The notes beneath the pieces were generated by a model that searched no databases, had not been told where the DNA came from, and was given only the letters and a program-made list of their open reading frames with translations. A DNA stretch of 64,000 bases from Paragyromitra xinjiangensis (Eukaryota; Ascomycota; Pezizomycetes; Pezizales; Discinaceae). Every line of letters begins with the position of its first letter. The stretch's first letter is position 1. Below are positions 1 to 10,631 of the stretch, piece after piece. Where the stretch lies: NCBI GenBank assembly GCA_038503065.1, contig JBCAMK010000015.1, forward strand, positions 1,178,001 to 1,242,000, read 5' to 3'. A program made the translations under genes and the position numbers.

Positions 1-548
1 TTGAAATTGTTGTGTGCAGAGCCGCATTTAAGTAAACTTAGTAATCACGGAAACACCATCTGTCACTCGAACAATCACTACCGAGGTTTCGTTCTTGTCA
101 CCTTTGGTTGTAGTTATTCCTAGCTAGTAAAAATGAGACGAAAAACGCACCCTTCATTCGTCTAAAGTTCACTGACAGAAGTAGAACTAATATGTGGGTG
201 AAATGCAACTAGGCGGCTACCCATTCCAGATCCCCAAACCGTACTCTTGAGCCTTGAGTTAATAATGTGCTACCCAGAAACCTTCGTGAACTAGAATTAG
301 GTGCAAGACCGTGTTTTGGAAAAGAACCAACTCTCGTTTCAGTACTTCAATAAACTATTATTTATTCGTTTCTAATGACGTCTCTCATAAATCATCATCA
401 TAAATCATCACTCGTCACTCGTCAATCGTCCACAAAACAAACCCTACAACGCATCAAAGAATAAAAAAACGATAGTAAAGAAACATACAGATATCGCAAA
501 GATTTTAACCACCCTAAACCAAACAAACCTAGAACGACCTAAACTTAA
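1..548. other. Intergenic, no gene seen
   Basis: This stretch lies 3' of the secreted-protein gene on the minus strand and holds no convincing coding frame. It has a short direct repetition of AATCATCA/CGTCA-type motifs around 390-430. Part of it is probably the 3' untranslated region of the neighbouring gene. Confidence 0.5.
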
Positions 549-2129
549 CTACGACGGGGTCGGAGCCGGTACATCCCCAACACTCCCCACCACAGACCCT
601 GTAGAAGCAGGTGCAGTCGCAATATGATACTCCCGCCCCTCATCCCCTTCATCATCATCAATAATTGGCAACCTTAACACACCGGTCACCGTCATAGGCG
701 CGCGCTGAAACGTCCTCGTCTTCGTGCTTGTGGTGGTTGTAGCATCGCCTGACAACGAAGACGAGGAAGGAGTAGTAGGTACGGATGCTACGGATGAAGA
801 TGAGGAAGATGATAATGGCGACGATGAAGCCGAAGAATAGGGGGAGGATGAGGCGGAAGATGAGGTCCTCGCTCCCCCAATCGATAAAGGGACAGGTAGA
901 CTGGATTGAAAATGAGTATCGCTTGTGGATGTTGCTGCTGGGATGCTGCTGTGGAGTGAGTCTGAACTGGATATGGGTGGTGCTGTGGTGGCCATAAGTG
1001 TGGGCTCGAGGTCAAGAACACCGAGGTCTCTGAAGTCGCGGTTGTTTACTGCTTCTGGTTTACCATATACGTCGGAGTCGTGGTTGTGCGCATGTTCATG
1101 GTCATGATGATGTTCTGCCGTTGGAGGGATCCCAACAGCCGGTGTCTGTGGTGTTGGGGGTGGTGGGGGTGGTGGCGGGGGCGGGGGCGGAGGTGGAGGT
1201 GGAGGTGGAGTTTGTTTTGCTGCAGTTCCACTCGAACAATCCTCAGAAACAGTTCCACTTCCAGGGATAGCCGTCACTGGGCCTGGTCCATCATGTAACT
1301 CGTTCTGCTGGTGCCCACTATTATCATCTCCATTCAACGGCCTACCAGCCGTGGCAGTGACAGTGAGAATCTCTACCTGATGACTCGTAACCACCTTCGT
1401 CTCTGTCACCGGCTCTGCACGTGTAACCGTTACCGTAACCACCTCTGTCCTCTGTTCCTGCACAGTGACAGGCTGTGGAGCAAACTCAGTCTCAGTGGAT
1501 GTGAGAGTCACTGTCATCGTCATGGTCTTAGTTTCTGCAGTACCAATGTTCCCAATATCGACGCCGTCTCCAAACAAGCCGTCAAGAAAGTCATCAGCTT
1601 TAACCGTTGACGTAACGGTTTTCGTCTCTATCTCTTTTTGTACCTGGACTTGTGTCTGGACTTGAACTCTTGTTACTGTAATAGCTGGGGCAATTTCATT
1701 GCACCCTCCAGGAGTAACCCTTTCAGCTTCCGGGGGCGTAGTCGGGTCCGCTGGAGGCGCAGATGGATCTGGGGCTGGTGTCACAGGGTCTGGAGTCGGG
1801 ATACCACCACGATCTGGAAACTCGGGAACTGGAAACTCCGGGAAGGGTGGAAAGGTCGGGAAGTCGGGGTCGTCTAGATCAGGGAATCCAGGAATGTTTG
1901 GAAAGTCGGGATCATCAGGGTCATCGATATCGTCAATCTCTTCGCCGCCAGCACCTATAATCCCGTAGGATTGGCGTGGGTGGATTTTGCTGGCGGAGGG
2001 CTCGTGGATGGTTTTTATTAATGAGGATTTGGATTTGCGATGGCGGTGGAGGAGGGGAGAGGCGGAGGTGAGGGTAAAGAGAGATGGGATAAGGAAGAAA
2101 GGGAGGAATAGCAATGTTGGTTTATGCAT
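549..2129 (-). CDS. Secreted proline/serine/threonine-rich low-complexity protein
   Basis: Single-exon gene of 526 residues starting at the ATG ending at 2129. Residues 1-24 form a clear signal peptide (basic start, hydrophobic core, Ser-Ala-Ser before the likely cleavage site). The mature protein is low-complexity. It begins with an acidic, proline-rich segment with repeated DPDFP-like units. A Thr/Val segment of repeating TVT motifs follows, then an uninterrupted proline run of about 20 residues (near 1147-1210). Next comes a short His/Asp cluster (HHHDHEHAHNHD) and a Ser-rich region. No enzyme domain, GPI signal or transmembrane segment is visible. This composition is known from cell-wall or extracellular matrix proteins, so a structural surface role is inferred only. 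The His/Asp cluster could bind metal. A TATA-like motif lies upstream on the minus strand near 2200. The gene is real by length and signal peptide, but its function is unknown. Confidence 0.75.
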   Translation of the reverse strand: MHKPTLLFLPFFLIPSLFTLTSASPLLHRHRKSKSSLIKTIHEPSASKIHPRQSYGIIGAGGEEIDDIDDPDDPDFPNIPGFPDLDDPDFPTFPPFPEFPVPEFPDRGGIPTPDPVTPAPDPSAPPADPTTPPEAERVTPGGCNEIAPAITVTRVQVQTQVQVQKEIETKTVTSTVKADDFLDGLFGDGVDIGNIGTAETKTMTMTVTLTSTETEFAPQPVTVQEQRTEVVTVTVTRAEPVTETKVVTSHQVEILTVTATAGRPLNGDDNSGHQQNELHDGPGPVTAIPGSGTVSEDCSSGTAAKQTPPPPPPPPPPPPPPPPPPTPQTPAVGIPPTAEHHHDHEHAHNHDSDVYGKPEAVNNRDFRDLGVLDLEPTLMATTAPPISSSDSLHSSIPAATSTSDTHFQSSLPVPLSIGGARTSSSASSSPYSSASSSPLSSSSSSSVASVPTTPSSSSLSGDATTTTSTKTRTFQRAPMTVTGVLRLPIIDDDEGDEGREYHIATAPASTGSVVGSVGDVPAPTPS

Positions 2130-3444
2130 TTTGGTTTATATCGTAGTGGGTTCTGGTTGGTGAAGAGAAGCTGTTGATGGGATGGATATTAGTAGTCTTA
2201 TAAGCATATTTCGCAAGAGCATGAAAGTAAATGTTGCTCTGAAAATCCTATGACAATGTTAATTTGTGGCCAGTCCATGGCTGGGAATCGCTGAAATCGA
2301 GTATTGAGGTTGGTTTTGTCTAAGTCAGTAGTTTGCAGTGTTAAGTACATGGTGGTGGTCAGAGACAGGCTCAATATTGTGTCTTGTGAGATATTAGCTA
2401 AAAACTCGAAGGCTTTGGCTGGGAGAGAGAAGGCGGTAGCTGCAGCTACAGCTTTCTATTTGAGAATGGAGTTTCTCAAACTATTGTTGTTGTTGATGTA
2501 GTGCTGGGAATGGTATGCGCATATGTACGTGTACGTGTGGATTGGACATGAGGTTTGGATGGACAACCAAATGTTTGGTAGATCGATGCAGCCAGCCGTC
2601 GACGCCTCTTAAATGCAGTACACCCAGTTGCATGAAGTAAGGTGTAAATACATGCACCTGTGTTACTGGGTCGGAAGGGCACCAGCGACCACAGGGGTAT
2701 GATATCCGTGGTGTAGAATTCATCGTAATCCCAGCCTTGACTGAGGTAACTGTTGGTATTCCTCCCTTCCTACTTCCTCGGTAGTGAATATTCAAGTGTT
2801 GACTTTCGTTGCGTGTTCCTCTCGCATCTCTCTATCCGAGTGTCACATGCTCTTGGAACTGCACGAAGTTCTCGGTAGAAATTCACTCGAGGTTCCATTT
2901 CAGCACTTTGGATTTCGGGCACATCTCGAGATAAGAATTCAATGCAGGACGCGAAGAGTGGAGATGCATGCAGCCCAAAACAGCTGTGGTGGGGGTATCG
3001 TTGGGAAACTTGCATCTGCGTTTCAACGGTCAACATTTTCGCCAACCACTCTGCATTCCAGGTTCTGTCTATGTTCTTTATCTATTTATCTGCTCATTCG
3101 TCAGCCATTCATCTAGAGACCGTTGGGTGCTTTACGCTGCAGATATGAGGAGACACCCAAAAATAAAAGCTCTGCAGGATCATTTCCGGGTTGGTGAGCA
3201 AATGTCTTGGAGATGTAACCAACGTGCGTCACGGTTGTGGCAATGCTCACCCAAGTACCTGGAAATCAAGCCAACTAACGACAACCACCAACTACAGGAC
3301 ACTTTCTCCCCGACAGACTTCTTATGAACCATTCTTCTTCCAACCTCCTGGCATTCTGATATTTTGCCTTACTTTCATTAAAAATTCAAGTCTTGATTTA
3401 TCCACCTTCCCCTATCTACGCGCAGCCCCTACTACCTTTCCACA
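2130..3444. other. Intergenic between secreted-protein gene and NUS1
   Basis: This divergent promoter region holds only short overlapping frames without family resemblance. It probably carries the promoter of the minus-strand secreted protein and the promoter and 5' leader of NUS1. The stretch just before 3445 is pyrimidine-rich, as is common upstream of fungal start codons. Confidence 0.5.
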
Positions 3445-4548
3445 ATGGCTAACGCTTCACCACCACCTCCCTACTCAACCGCGTCTTCCTCCTATGCCTC
3501 TCGTCCACCCCGCGGTCGCTTGGCCAGAAAAAACCCCGAGGCCCTCGAGCGTGAACGTTTCATCCTCCCGCGACTCCCCCGTACTGAACCCCGGCGCCGG
3601 CCGATTCGAGATTTCATCTTCACTCGGTTTCACAAGCTTGTGCTTTTGACACTGTACTTTGTCTGGAGCATATACCTGAAGCTACGATGGACGTACCACA
3701 CGGCTCTAAACCGCGGTTTCAGCATCTTATATTATCATCATAGAACTCCGCAGTTGATACAGCAAGATGTGAAGGAGTTGAGAGCAGCAGGGAAGATGCC
3801 GAAGCATCTTAGTGTCATTGTCGAGTATGAAAAGGGCGGTCTGGATACACTGATTGATGAGGTTTCGGAGATTACTTGTTGGTGTGCAAGCGCTGGAATT
3901 AAGCATTTAAGTATTTACGAGCAAACTGGTACAACAATCTTACTCTTAGCCCAACAGCAGCCCTTACTAGAGCATCTGGAGCTAATAATTTGCAACAGGA
4001 ATCCTTAAATCCTACATCTCCACCTCCCACCGCTCTATCTCCCAACGTCTCCACAGTTATTTCGGCAAATCGCGCCCTACCCTTCGCGTCCACTCACCTC
4101 CGTCAGGCTCCTTCACGAATAATGACATGTCCGACGAGGAAGAAGATGGTTCACGGGTTGACATTGAAGTTATCTTTATCTCAGAGGAAGACGGACGAGA
4201 GTCGCTGGTCGACTTAACGAAGACACTCTGTGACATGGCACAGCGGGGGAAGATCACGGCTGACGATGTGAGCATTGAGCTTATTGATGCTGAGGTCAAG
4301 GAGAATGTTATCCCTGAACCAGATCTATTAATTCTGTTTTCGCCGAGTGTCACGTTGAGAGGCTATCCGCCTTGGCAAATCCGGTTGACCGAGATCTTGT
4401 AAGTTGTGGTTTTATCTATTCCGGGGTTACGGACATAAGCTAACGACGAGAAAACAGCCATGTTGAAGATAACGAATCTGTTGGATATCAGGTATTCCTC
4501 AGGGCTTTGCATAACTTCGCGAAAACGGAGTTTCGCTTTGGGAGGTAA
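3445..4548 (+). CDS. NUS1: Dehydrodolichyl diphosphate synthase complex subunit Nus1
   Basis: Three exons (3445-3928, 3999-4398, 4458-4548) give 324 residues. The protein is the non-catalytic partner of the cis-prenyltransferase that makes dehydrodolichyl diphosphate, the precursor of the dolichol carrier for N-glycosylation, at the endoplasmic reticulum. A basic, Pro-rich N-terminus is followed by one hydrophobic membrane segment at about residues 64-79. Then comes the divergent cis-prenyltransferase fold (PKHLSVIVEYEKGG, DLLILFSPSVTLRGYPPWQIRLTEI). The chain ends in RFGR, matching the C-terminal RxG motif needed for activity of the heteromeric enzyme. Both introns have GT-AG ends, and the second has a CTAAC branch site. 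The start is the first ATG of the frame. The dolichol pathway link with ALG2 and ALG12 elsewhere in the window is noted separately. Confidence 0.93.
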
Positions 4549-5780
4549 AAGTGCTTGGGGGGACTTCTTTTTTATGTTTGGTCCTTGGAGCGCTGGTTTT
4601 TGCATTTTTGTTCTTCCCGCTTTGAAGCGTACCTTTATAAATATCACAGCTGTCCATACCAGAGCATCCTTTTATCCATATTCCTATTTTAGGCTTTTCT
4701 TTTCTTTTCTTTGTTTCTAGCCTTCCTTTTGGGTTTTCTTCGGGTTCCCTGGGCTGTGGTGTAGCGGAAGCGGGGTTATAAAAGATAAAGGTATTGGTTT
4801 GTTACCATAGACGTTTTTCTCTACTCACTGTTTGTGTTCTTTTTTTATTCATTTTTTGGTTTAGGGGGTAGTGGGGGTAAAAGTTGTAAAACGTAATCAG
4901 AAATCTTGCATTAAGCTACATTAACGATTTACCATGGGTTCAGTTTATATGGTAGGTCGCTTCAGCACTAGATTGGAGAAGCCAGCTATGGTTACATGTA
5001 CATATACGTGTATCTATCACGAGGTTCACGTGTCATCGCTGAGGTTACATGTATCTACCAATCCTTTGTCCAAGCCAGCTGCGCTGATTATTATGCAGGC
5101 TAAAGCAGCAAGGGTTGTTCTAGGTTGGGCTTGATATTTCTTGCTAAATTTATCATTACCGACCCAATATCCAGGCAGGGCTCCGCTGCCTTCGGGGGGA
5201 GGGGAGGGCTTTTTGGACTCTGGTATTTGATGTCACTAGGTTTGTTGACGGCCTGCTGCTTTGCTGTGTCTCTGCTTCGGTGTTGCGCTGAAGCCTCCTT
5301 TCCACTATTTTCCTGTCACACGTTCTAGTCACAATCAATCACTCGGGAGAATACTTCCTAGGTGTGTCGTAATATTGGGGCACGTGGGGAGGAATAGAAG
5401 GCTCGATTACTTGCTCGCTAGAGGGGGGCAGTACGGCCCCTATCTAAATAACTTTCTCAGGTGCCTGCCTCTCAATCATTTCCGACCCCGAAGCCACGCC
5501 TCGTATTAAGAAGCATCTCCAACAAGGTGGTAGATTAACCAAGGAGGAAAATCACCATGGCCAACCTAAACCAAGCCCACAGGTGGGAATTTAATAGACA
5601 TGAATAATTCGATCAAGAAACCTGGGATCTTAGACTAAGGACAACACGGGTGGATTTCGAATCGTCCTCGAACTAGGACAACCAACCTATTTCCACAACT
5701 TCCGACACAATCCATAAAAGCCCCTCCCACATCCTCCCCATACTTACACTCATTGAAGCTCATCACTCGCTTCAAACAAG
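4549..5780. other. Intergenic between NUS1 and small secreted protein
   Basis: No supported gene. Short frames occur on both strands but show no homology or composition typical of coding DNA. Two copies of the palindrome TACATGTA occur at 4993 and 5046. Confidence 0.5.
5714..5720 (+). promoter_or_regulatory. Probable TATA element of small secreted protein gene
   Basis: The sequence ATAAAAG lies about 61 bp upstream of the ATG at 5781. Between them is a pyrimidine-rich leader with CACTCATT and CATCACTCG stretches. This arrangement is typical of strongly expressed fungal genes for small secreted proteins. It was called by motif and position only. Confidence 0.45.
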
Positions 5781-6041
5781 ATGAAATTCCTCGCTGTCCT
5801 CCCTGTATTCTTCATAACCGTCACTCTCTTCAGCGGTACTCTTGCCCTCCCTACTCCCGAGCCAAAGAATGTGTCTCGCCCAAAATTGCCTACTTGGCCC
5901 GAAGATGCTGACAGGCCTTCTACTCCTTCCTTGCCCGCGCTGCCGAGGTTTAGGCATGAAGGCGAATATGGACCTACGCCTCCGTCGGCTAAGTATTCGG
6001 ATGAGGGCACGCAGACGGATGGTGAACACTGTGTGCATTAG
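5781..6041 (+). CDS. Small secreted protein, 86 residues
   Basis: Intronless frame with a strong signal peptide: MKFLAVLPVFFITVTLF, then small residues, with likely cleavage after the Leu-Ala around residues 20-23. The mature peptide is about 63 residues, rich in Pro, Ser and charged residues (PTPEPK, PTWPEDADRPSTPSLPALP). It has one cysteine, three residues from the C-terminus (CVH). The start is supported by the TATA-like element and by a pyrimidine-rich leader ending AACAAG before ATG. No domain is recognised. One cysteine is unusual, because most small secreted fungal proteins have several paired cysteines. It may be a secreted peptide or an effector-like protein. The evidence is the signal peptide and promoter layout; function is not inferable. 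Confidence 0.6.
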   Translation: MKFLAVLPVFFITVTLFSGTLALPTPEPKNVSRPKLPTWPEDADRPSTPSLPALPRFRHEGEYGPTPPSAKYSDEGTQTDGEHCVH

Positions 6042-6558
6042 GATTGTAAGTGTTGTACGAGTCATCATACTATCGAGGTTGTGGTGGTTGAGGATTAGTT
6101 GGGCGGGTGGGATAATGGGTGTCTAAAATGTGGAGTTTGGGTTTTGGAAATGGTGGTCGTATGGCAGGGGAAGTTTCATGTGTTCTATGATTTATGGATA
6201 GGAGGGGATACTCTACGTCTTCACTTAATACATGAGAGATTCATTTCTTAATGCCGTAGAATGGCCGTTGTTATCTAGAGAACTGTTTGGTGTGAGGGGA
6301 TGGTGATATATTGTGAGTGAAGAATTTTGAAAGATTGGGAATTAGAGGTATTGTAATGATTCTTAATACACCTTTCTTTCAGCCACAAAACTGTACATGT
6401 ACGATCATCTAAGATATTCACAAACAATACTTAAAAACTTTTTGCCTAAGCTATTACACAGTAAGTCAGATCTATCATACAGATATCCCTTTCTATCACC
6501 ATACCCCCAAACGCCATCCCAATCACATATGCGTTTCACAAACACCCTTCACACTCCA
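6042..6558. other. Intergenic, convergent 3' region
   Basis: This lies between the 3' ends of the small secreted protein gene (plus) and DBP7 (minus). No coding frame is supported. It contains TACATGTA at 6394. Confidence 0.5.
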
Positions 6559-8973
6559 TCAACCAAGATTAAACTCCGAACTCAGTCCCTTCCTCTTAAT
6601 CATAGCCTGCGCTATCTTCCTCATCTTCTTCATCGCCTCATTGCCCGGCGGCGTCTCACTAATCTCATCCATATCCAACCCCCTCTTCTTCCCCTTACCT
6701 CCATTCTCCCCACCAGTGCTCTTCCCATTTCCTTGACCTCCTCCAGGGACCTTGATATCACCCGGTTTATCCCTCAACCCGAAACTCTTCGCCAAATGCC
6801 CATAATGCAATGCCTTATGGTTGAAAATCCCCTTCTCGGCACCAACATGCGTTGTATAAGCTCTTATATGGCTCCCCCACGCCTTCGCTGCCATGTTCTT
6901 CATCCGAGTGTCCTCTAGAATCCATCGCTCGATATCTAAGTGCCACTCGGAAGCTTTATCCTCCCAATCCCGTTTCTTATCGTTCTTACCGGCGCCGAAA
7001 CCTTTCTTGAAGATATCGTCAACGTCCGTTCGGGCTAATTGGCCTTCACGAACTCCCTTCTTTAGTACGGCGTCGACGTAGCCTTCTTCAGGCCCGGGGA
7101 GGAGGAACATGATTGCGCGACCTTCACGACCTGCACGGGCTGTACGACCGATACGATGGAGATGGTCATCTTTGGAGAATGGTGGGTCGTATTGGACTAC
7201 GAGGTCGACGTTAGGTAGATCGAGACCACGAGCGGCAACGTCTGTGCAGAACAGGATGGAAGGCTGTTTGGTGTTTGTGAAAGAGGCGAGAGCGGCTGTT
7301 CGGACGGGCTGGGGGAGGGAGCCGTGGAGTTTGTGGAGGAGGAGCCCAGGGTGGAGGAGGGGGGCGGAGGTAGTAGCGGGGTTAGTAGGCTTTTTAGGTT
7401 TCTTCTTTTTGTCTTTTAGGGAGGTTTCTTTTTCTTCCGCTTCTGAGTCGGAGCTTGAGGAGTCGCTGCTGTTTCCAGTGTCTCCTTCGGTTTTCCGTGA
7501 GAAGACTTCGAAATGGAAGTCGACAGAGTCGGAACAGGAGAAGAAAACGATGACTCTAGGGCTGGCGGTCTGCCGTATGAACGCCCGCTTGAGCACGGCG
7601 TTCAATCCAACAAGCCTTAGTTTCGAGGGCACCACAACATAACTCTGTTTCAGCTGTGCAGGAGCCGTGAAGCCTTTTTCTCCCTCCCCAGCGCCATCTG
7701 CATCTTCATCTTCAGCACTCTTTTCCGCCTTTATGTAGAGTGCCTCTTTGAGTGAGATCTCTCCCAATCTCTGCACATTCGTCTTCATCGTCGCAGAACA
7801 CAGCATTGTAACCCTTCTCTTTGGTAATCCCTCCTCTCCCGCCGGGACACCACTACCTCTCTCCGGCGTGCCATTCGGCAACTTGCTCTTCTTCTCCAAA
7901 ATTGCTAAAATGCTCCCAATGGTCTCCTCGAAACCTAATTCCATGAGCCTGTCTCCTTCATCCATCACGACCCATCGCACTCTGCTCACATCCAGACTCT
8001 CTGTATTCTCTAAATGATCCAGCAGCCGCCCGGGGGTGGCTACAAGAATGTTGATCCCCTTCCGTAGACGCGCCTTCTCGCTCTTCTTCTTCTCGCCTCC
8101 GATAACGACACCGGGGACTATCCACTGCGGCCCGTTCTTGCAGTGAATCAGCGTCGACATGACTGACAAGATCTGCCGACTTAGTTCCCGAGTTGGGGCT
8201 ATGATAATGGCGTAGAGTCCCGAATGTCGAGTCATGGTTTCCTTCTTCCCTGTTTCTGAGTCTGCACTGGGTCGAAGCTTTGATAGGCTCATGATCCGGT
8301 TTACGATAGGGAGGAGATATGTTAGGGTTTTCCCGGAACCTGTTTCGGCTTGTATGAATGCGTCTGAGTCGGTTGTGATCAATTCTGGGATTGCAGACTT
8401 TTGAATTGCTGTAGGTGCTTTCAGGGCGAGCTTCGTTGTGAGATGGTTTGCGAGAATTGGAGAAAGGCCGAGGGTCGTGAAGGTAGCAGAACCATCCGCC
8501 AGAGGTGCATTCGTAGGAGCTTGGTCTTCCTGTTCGACTTCTTTTTCCGCAGTAGCTGTAGATTCTGGGTTCTGTGTCCACAGTGAAGAAACAAATTCCC
8601 CACTTTTTGCCTGCTGAGGCGCACTCTGGCCAGCTGAACCCGATTTTTGCCCGCCATCATCCCGCTTCCGTTTCAATGCTCGATCGTAAGCTTGGTTTCC
8701 AGCATGACTATTGTTGGTTGACTGATTCCAGTCGTTCTTTCCCCCAGCACCATTGTTTTTCTGCGACTCCGAATTATGCTTAACAATATTGAATTCCCCC
8801 GTTCCATCTTTCTTCTTCCCTCCAAAAGCATCCTTCTTGATATGATGCCTCGCAAGCTTCTTCGCCTTCAACCGGTCCGTCCATTTCCCACCCTTGTATT
8901 TCGGGACTGAATTCGAAGAGCTGAATGTATCCGGGCCAATATCGAAATTAACGAGCATACCATCATCAGCCAT
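6559..8973 (-). CDS. DBP7: ATP-dependent RNA helicase Dbp7
   Basis: Intronless frame of 804 residues. DBP7 is a nucleolar DEAD-box helicase for assembly of the large (60S) ribosomal subunit. Visible motifs in order: the N-terminal MADDGMLVNFDIG of this family and a basic linker. Then come motif I AETGSGKT (residues 209-216), motif Ia APTRELSRQ, Ib ATPGRLLDHLE, motif II as DEGD, motif III SATM, the helicase C-terminal domain with CTDVAARGLDLPNVD, and HRIGRTARAGREG. A long acidic/serine insert and a basic KDKKKKPKKP stretch sit between the two RecA-like domains. The C-terminal region includes EDTRMKNMAAKAWGSHIRAY. DEGD in place of DEAD is, as I recall, normal for fungal Dbp7. The gene is divergent from PAM16 with a very short shared promoter. 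Confidence 0.96.
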   Translation of the reverse strand: MADDGMLVNFDIGPDTFSSSNSVPKYKGGKWTDRLKAKKLARHHIKKDAFGGKKKDGTGEFNIVKHNSESQKNNGAGGKNDWNQSTNNSHAGNQAYDRALKRKRDDGGQKSGSAGQSAPQQAKSGEFVSSLWTQNPESTATAEKEVEQEDQAPTNAPLADGSATFTTLGLSPILANHLTTKLALKAPTAIQKSAIPELITTDSDAFIQAETGSGKTLTYLLPIVNRIMSLSKLRPSADSETGKKETMTRHSGLYAIIIAPTRELSRQILSVMSTLIHCKNGPQWIVPGVVIGGEKKKSEKARLRKGINILVATPGRLLDHLENTESLDVSRVRWVVMDEGDRLMELGFEETIGSILAILEKKSKLPNGTPERGSGVPAGEEGLPKRRVTMLCSATMKTNVQRLGEISLKEALYIKAEKSAEDEDADGAGEGEKGFTAPAQLKQSYVVVPSKLRLVGLNAVLKRAFIRQTASPRVIVFFSCSDSVDFHFEVFSRKTEGDTGNSSDSSSSDSEAEEKETSLKDKKKKPKKPTNPATTSAPLLHPGLLLHKLHGSLPQPVRTAALASFTNTKQPSILFCTDVAARGLDLPNVDLVVQYDPPFSKDDHLHRIGRTARAGREGRAIMFLLPGPEEGYVDAVLKKGVREGQLARTDVDDIFKKGFGAGKNDKKRDWEDKASEWHLDIERWILEDTRMKNMAAKAWGSHIRAYTTHVGAEKGIFNHKALHYGHLAKSFGLRDKPGDIKVPGGGQGNGKSTGGENGGKGKKRGLDMDEISETPPGNEAMKKMRKIAQAMIKRKGLSSEFNLG

Positions 8974-9248
8974 TTCTCACGGTGTAGTGCGCAGTATGCG
9001 CAATTAGATATCGAAAATAACTGAATCCTCGTCCGAATTTCGAAACTAGAAACGACAAGAGATTTTCAAGACGCTTGGACCAATAGTGGGGGTGGAGGCG
9101 GTTACCCGGCTTCAGCGCTGATCCTTGTTAGAAAATGGTTTTCCAAACTCGCCTCCAAATCTCCAAATACCAAAAATCCTCAAAACTCTCCCCCCCACCT
9201 TCCCCCACCTTCAACTCCCATTCTCTGGGCTCACCCAATTGCACGATA

Positions 9249-9724
9249 ATGGCAAACCCCCCAGCATCCCCCACCCCACCCGAAATTTACTAACACCCCA
9301 TCAGGCACACAGAATAATAGCCCAAATCGCCCTCGTCGGCACCCGAGTCGTTGGCCGCGCATTCGTCGAAGCCTGGCGACAAGCGCAGGCGTCTCAAAAA
9401 TACGCTAAAGCTGCAGCAGCTGGTCGAGTCCCCGATGCTTCTGGAAGTACTCTTCGTGCTCATGCTGGTCTTACCCTTGACGAGGCTTGTCGGATCCTCA
9501 ATGTGAAGCCGCCACAGGGTGGCAAGGCGGATCTGGAGAGCATTACGGAAAGGTTCAAGAAGCTGTTTGATACGAATGATCCGAAGAATGGAGGGAGCTT
9601 TTATTTGCAGAGTAAAGTTTTGAGGGCAAGGGAAAGGATTGAGGCGGAGGTGAGGGAGGCGGGGGAGAAAGCTGCTAGGGCGGAGGAACTGGAGAAGGGG
9701 TGGAAGCCGAAGGTTTATAAATAG
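9249..9724 (+). CDS. PAM16: Mitochondrial import motor subunit Tim16/Pam16
   Basis: The second exon (9305-9724) encodes AHRIIAQIALVGTRVVGRAF and the rest of Pam16. The J-like domain region is LTLDEACRILNVKPP then ITERFKKLFDTNDPKNGGSF. The chain ends at Lys-Val-Tyr-Lys. Pam16 sits on the matrix side of the TIM23 channel and restrains Pam18 stimulation of mitochondrial Hsp70. The exon is preceded by a perfect branch site TACTAAC and a CAG acceptor, so an intron ends at 9304. Family members begin Met-Ala-His-Arg, so the first exon should supply just ATG. Two candidates exist: ATG at 9249-9251 followed by GCAAAC (a GC-AG intron of 53 nt, used here), or ATG at 9135-9137 followed by GTTTTC (167 nt). 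Both give the same 140-residue protein. No other GT lies between 9140 and the acceptor. Confidence 0.88.
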
Positions 9725-10631
9725 TCTGGTTGATGTGGGGAGATATGAAAATGGGGTGTAGACAGGGTGGGTACGGCTGTGGGGGATTTCGGGGGTGTGA
9801 ATGGTCGGACATGGATATGGAAGGGAAAATGTGTTCCGAGACCGCCTGTTACGGGGAAGCCGTGAAATTTCGACGGTTCATCACACGGAATACCCACCGC
9901 CGCCCCCCAGTCTCGTTAACCTCCTCCGACTCGGTACATACGCCTGCCCTCTGTCTTGCTGGGTTCTTGTCGATATATTTGGATTTCTTTCCTTCATGCA
10001 TGTCTCTGGGGAGTGTCGGTCATCTGTTTTATTTACTTTTCTTGCTGCACATGATCTTTGTTTTTTACCCGGTGTTGGTGATTCCCCTCAAGCGTCGGTC
10101 CAGCGTACTGATATCTCAGTTACTGCAGGTCCGAGAAAGTTGATGGGGTTGGGAAAATGGCGATAGACTGAAAAACTCTACTTATTTCTTCCCTTATTTT
10201 TTCGTTTTTTAGAATATTTGGTTTCTGGGTCTAAAGCCGGGGATTGTTGGATGTATCATAAGATATCATGACCACGAGTGATAAGCAGTGCTGAGGGCTC
10301 CAATTTTTTCTTTTCTTTCAACTGGTATCTTTTTGTCCATAACCACAAACCTCGCGGGTAAATTCTACTTAGGCTTGCTAAACCACCAGCAGAACCGACA
10401 AGCTAAGGAGATGAAGAGAAATATAAAGAAGAAAAGAAGAAAAATAGCAATTCAGAAGTCGAATAAATGCATACTAACCACTATCATGGAATAACCGCTA
10501 AGCAAGACAAGGAAAACCCAAGAAAAAAAACCTCACTCCCTTACCGATCTCTAAGATGCTTTACGACTCCTCTCAGAACTCTTTCTTCAAATATAGCCAG
10601 TCCCTTTCAACCCTTCCAAAGCACAAATGCA
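9725..10631. other. Intergenic, convergent 3' region of PAM16 and RVS161
   Basis: No supported gene. Frames of up to 137 codons are open but have no family features and overlap each other in different frames. The stretch around 10400-10540 is A-rich. Confidence 0.5.

Noticed and set aside
7958..8581. 207-codon minus-strand frame within DBP7
   Set aside because: It is in another frame of the DBP7 coding sequence; composition and lack of motifs mark it as a shadow.
6559..8973. DEGD in place of DEAD in DBP7 as a lost catalytic motif
   Set aside because: The two catalytic acidic residues Asp-Glu remain, and as I recall this variant is normal for the fungal Dbp7 family.
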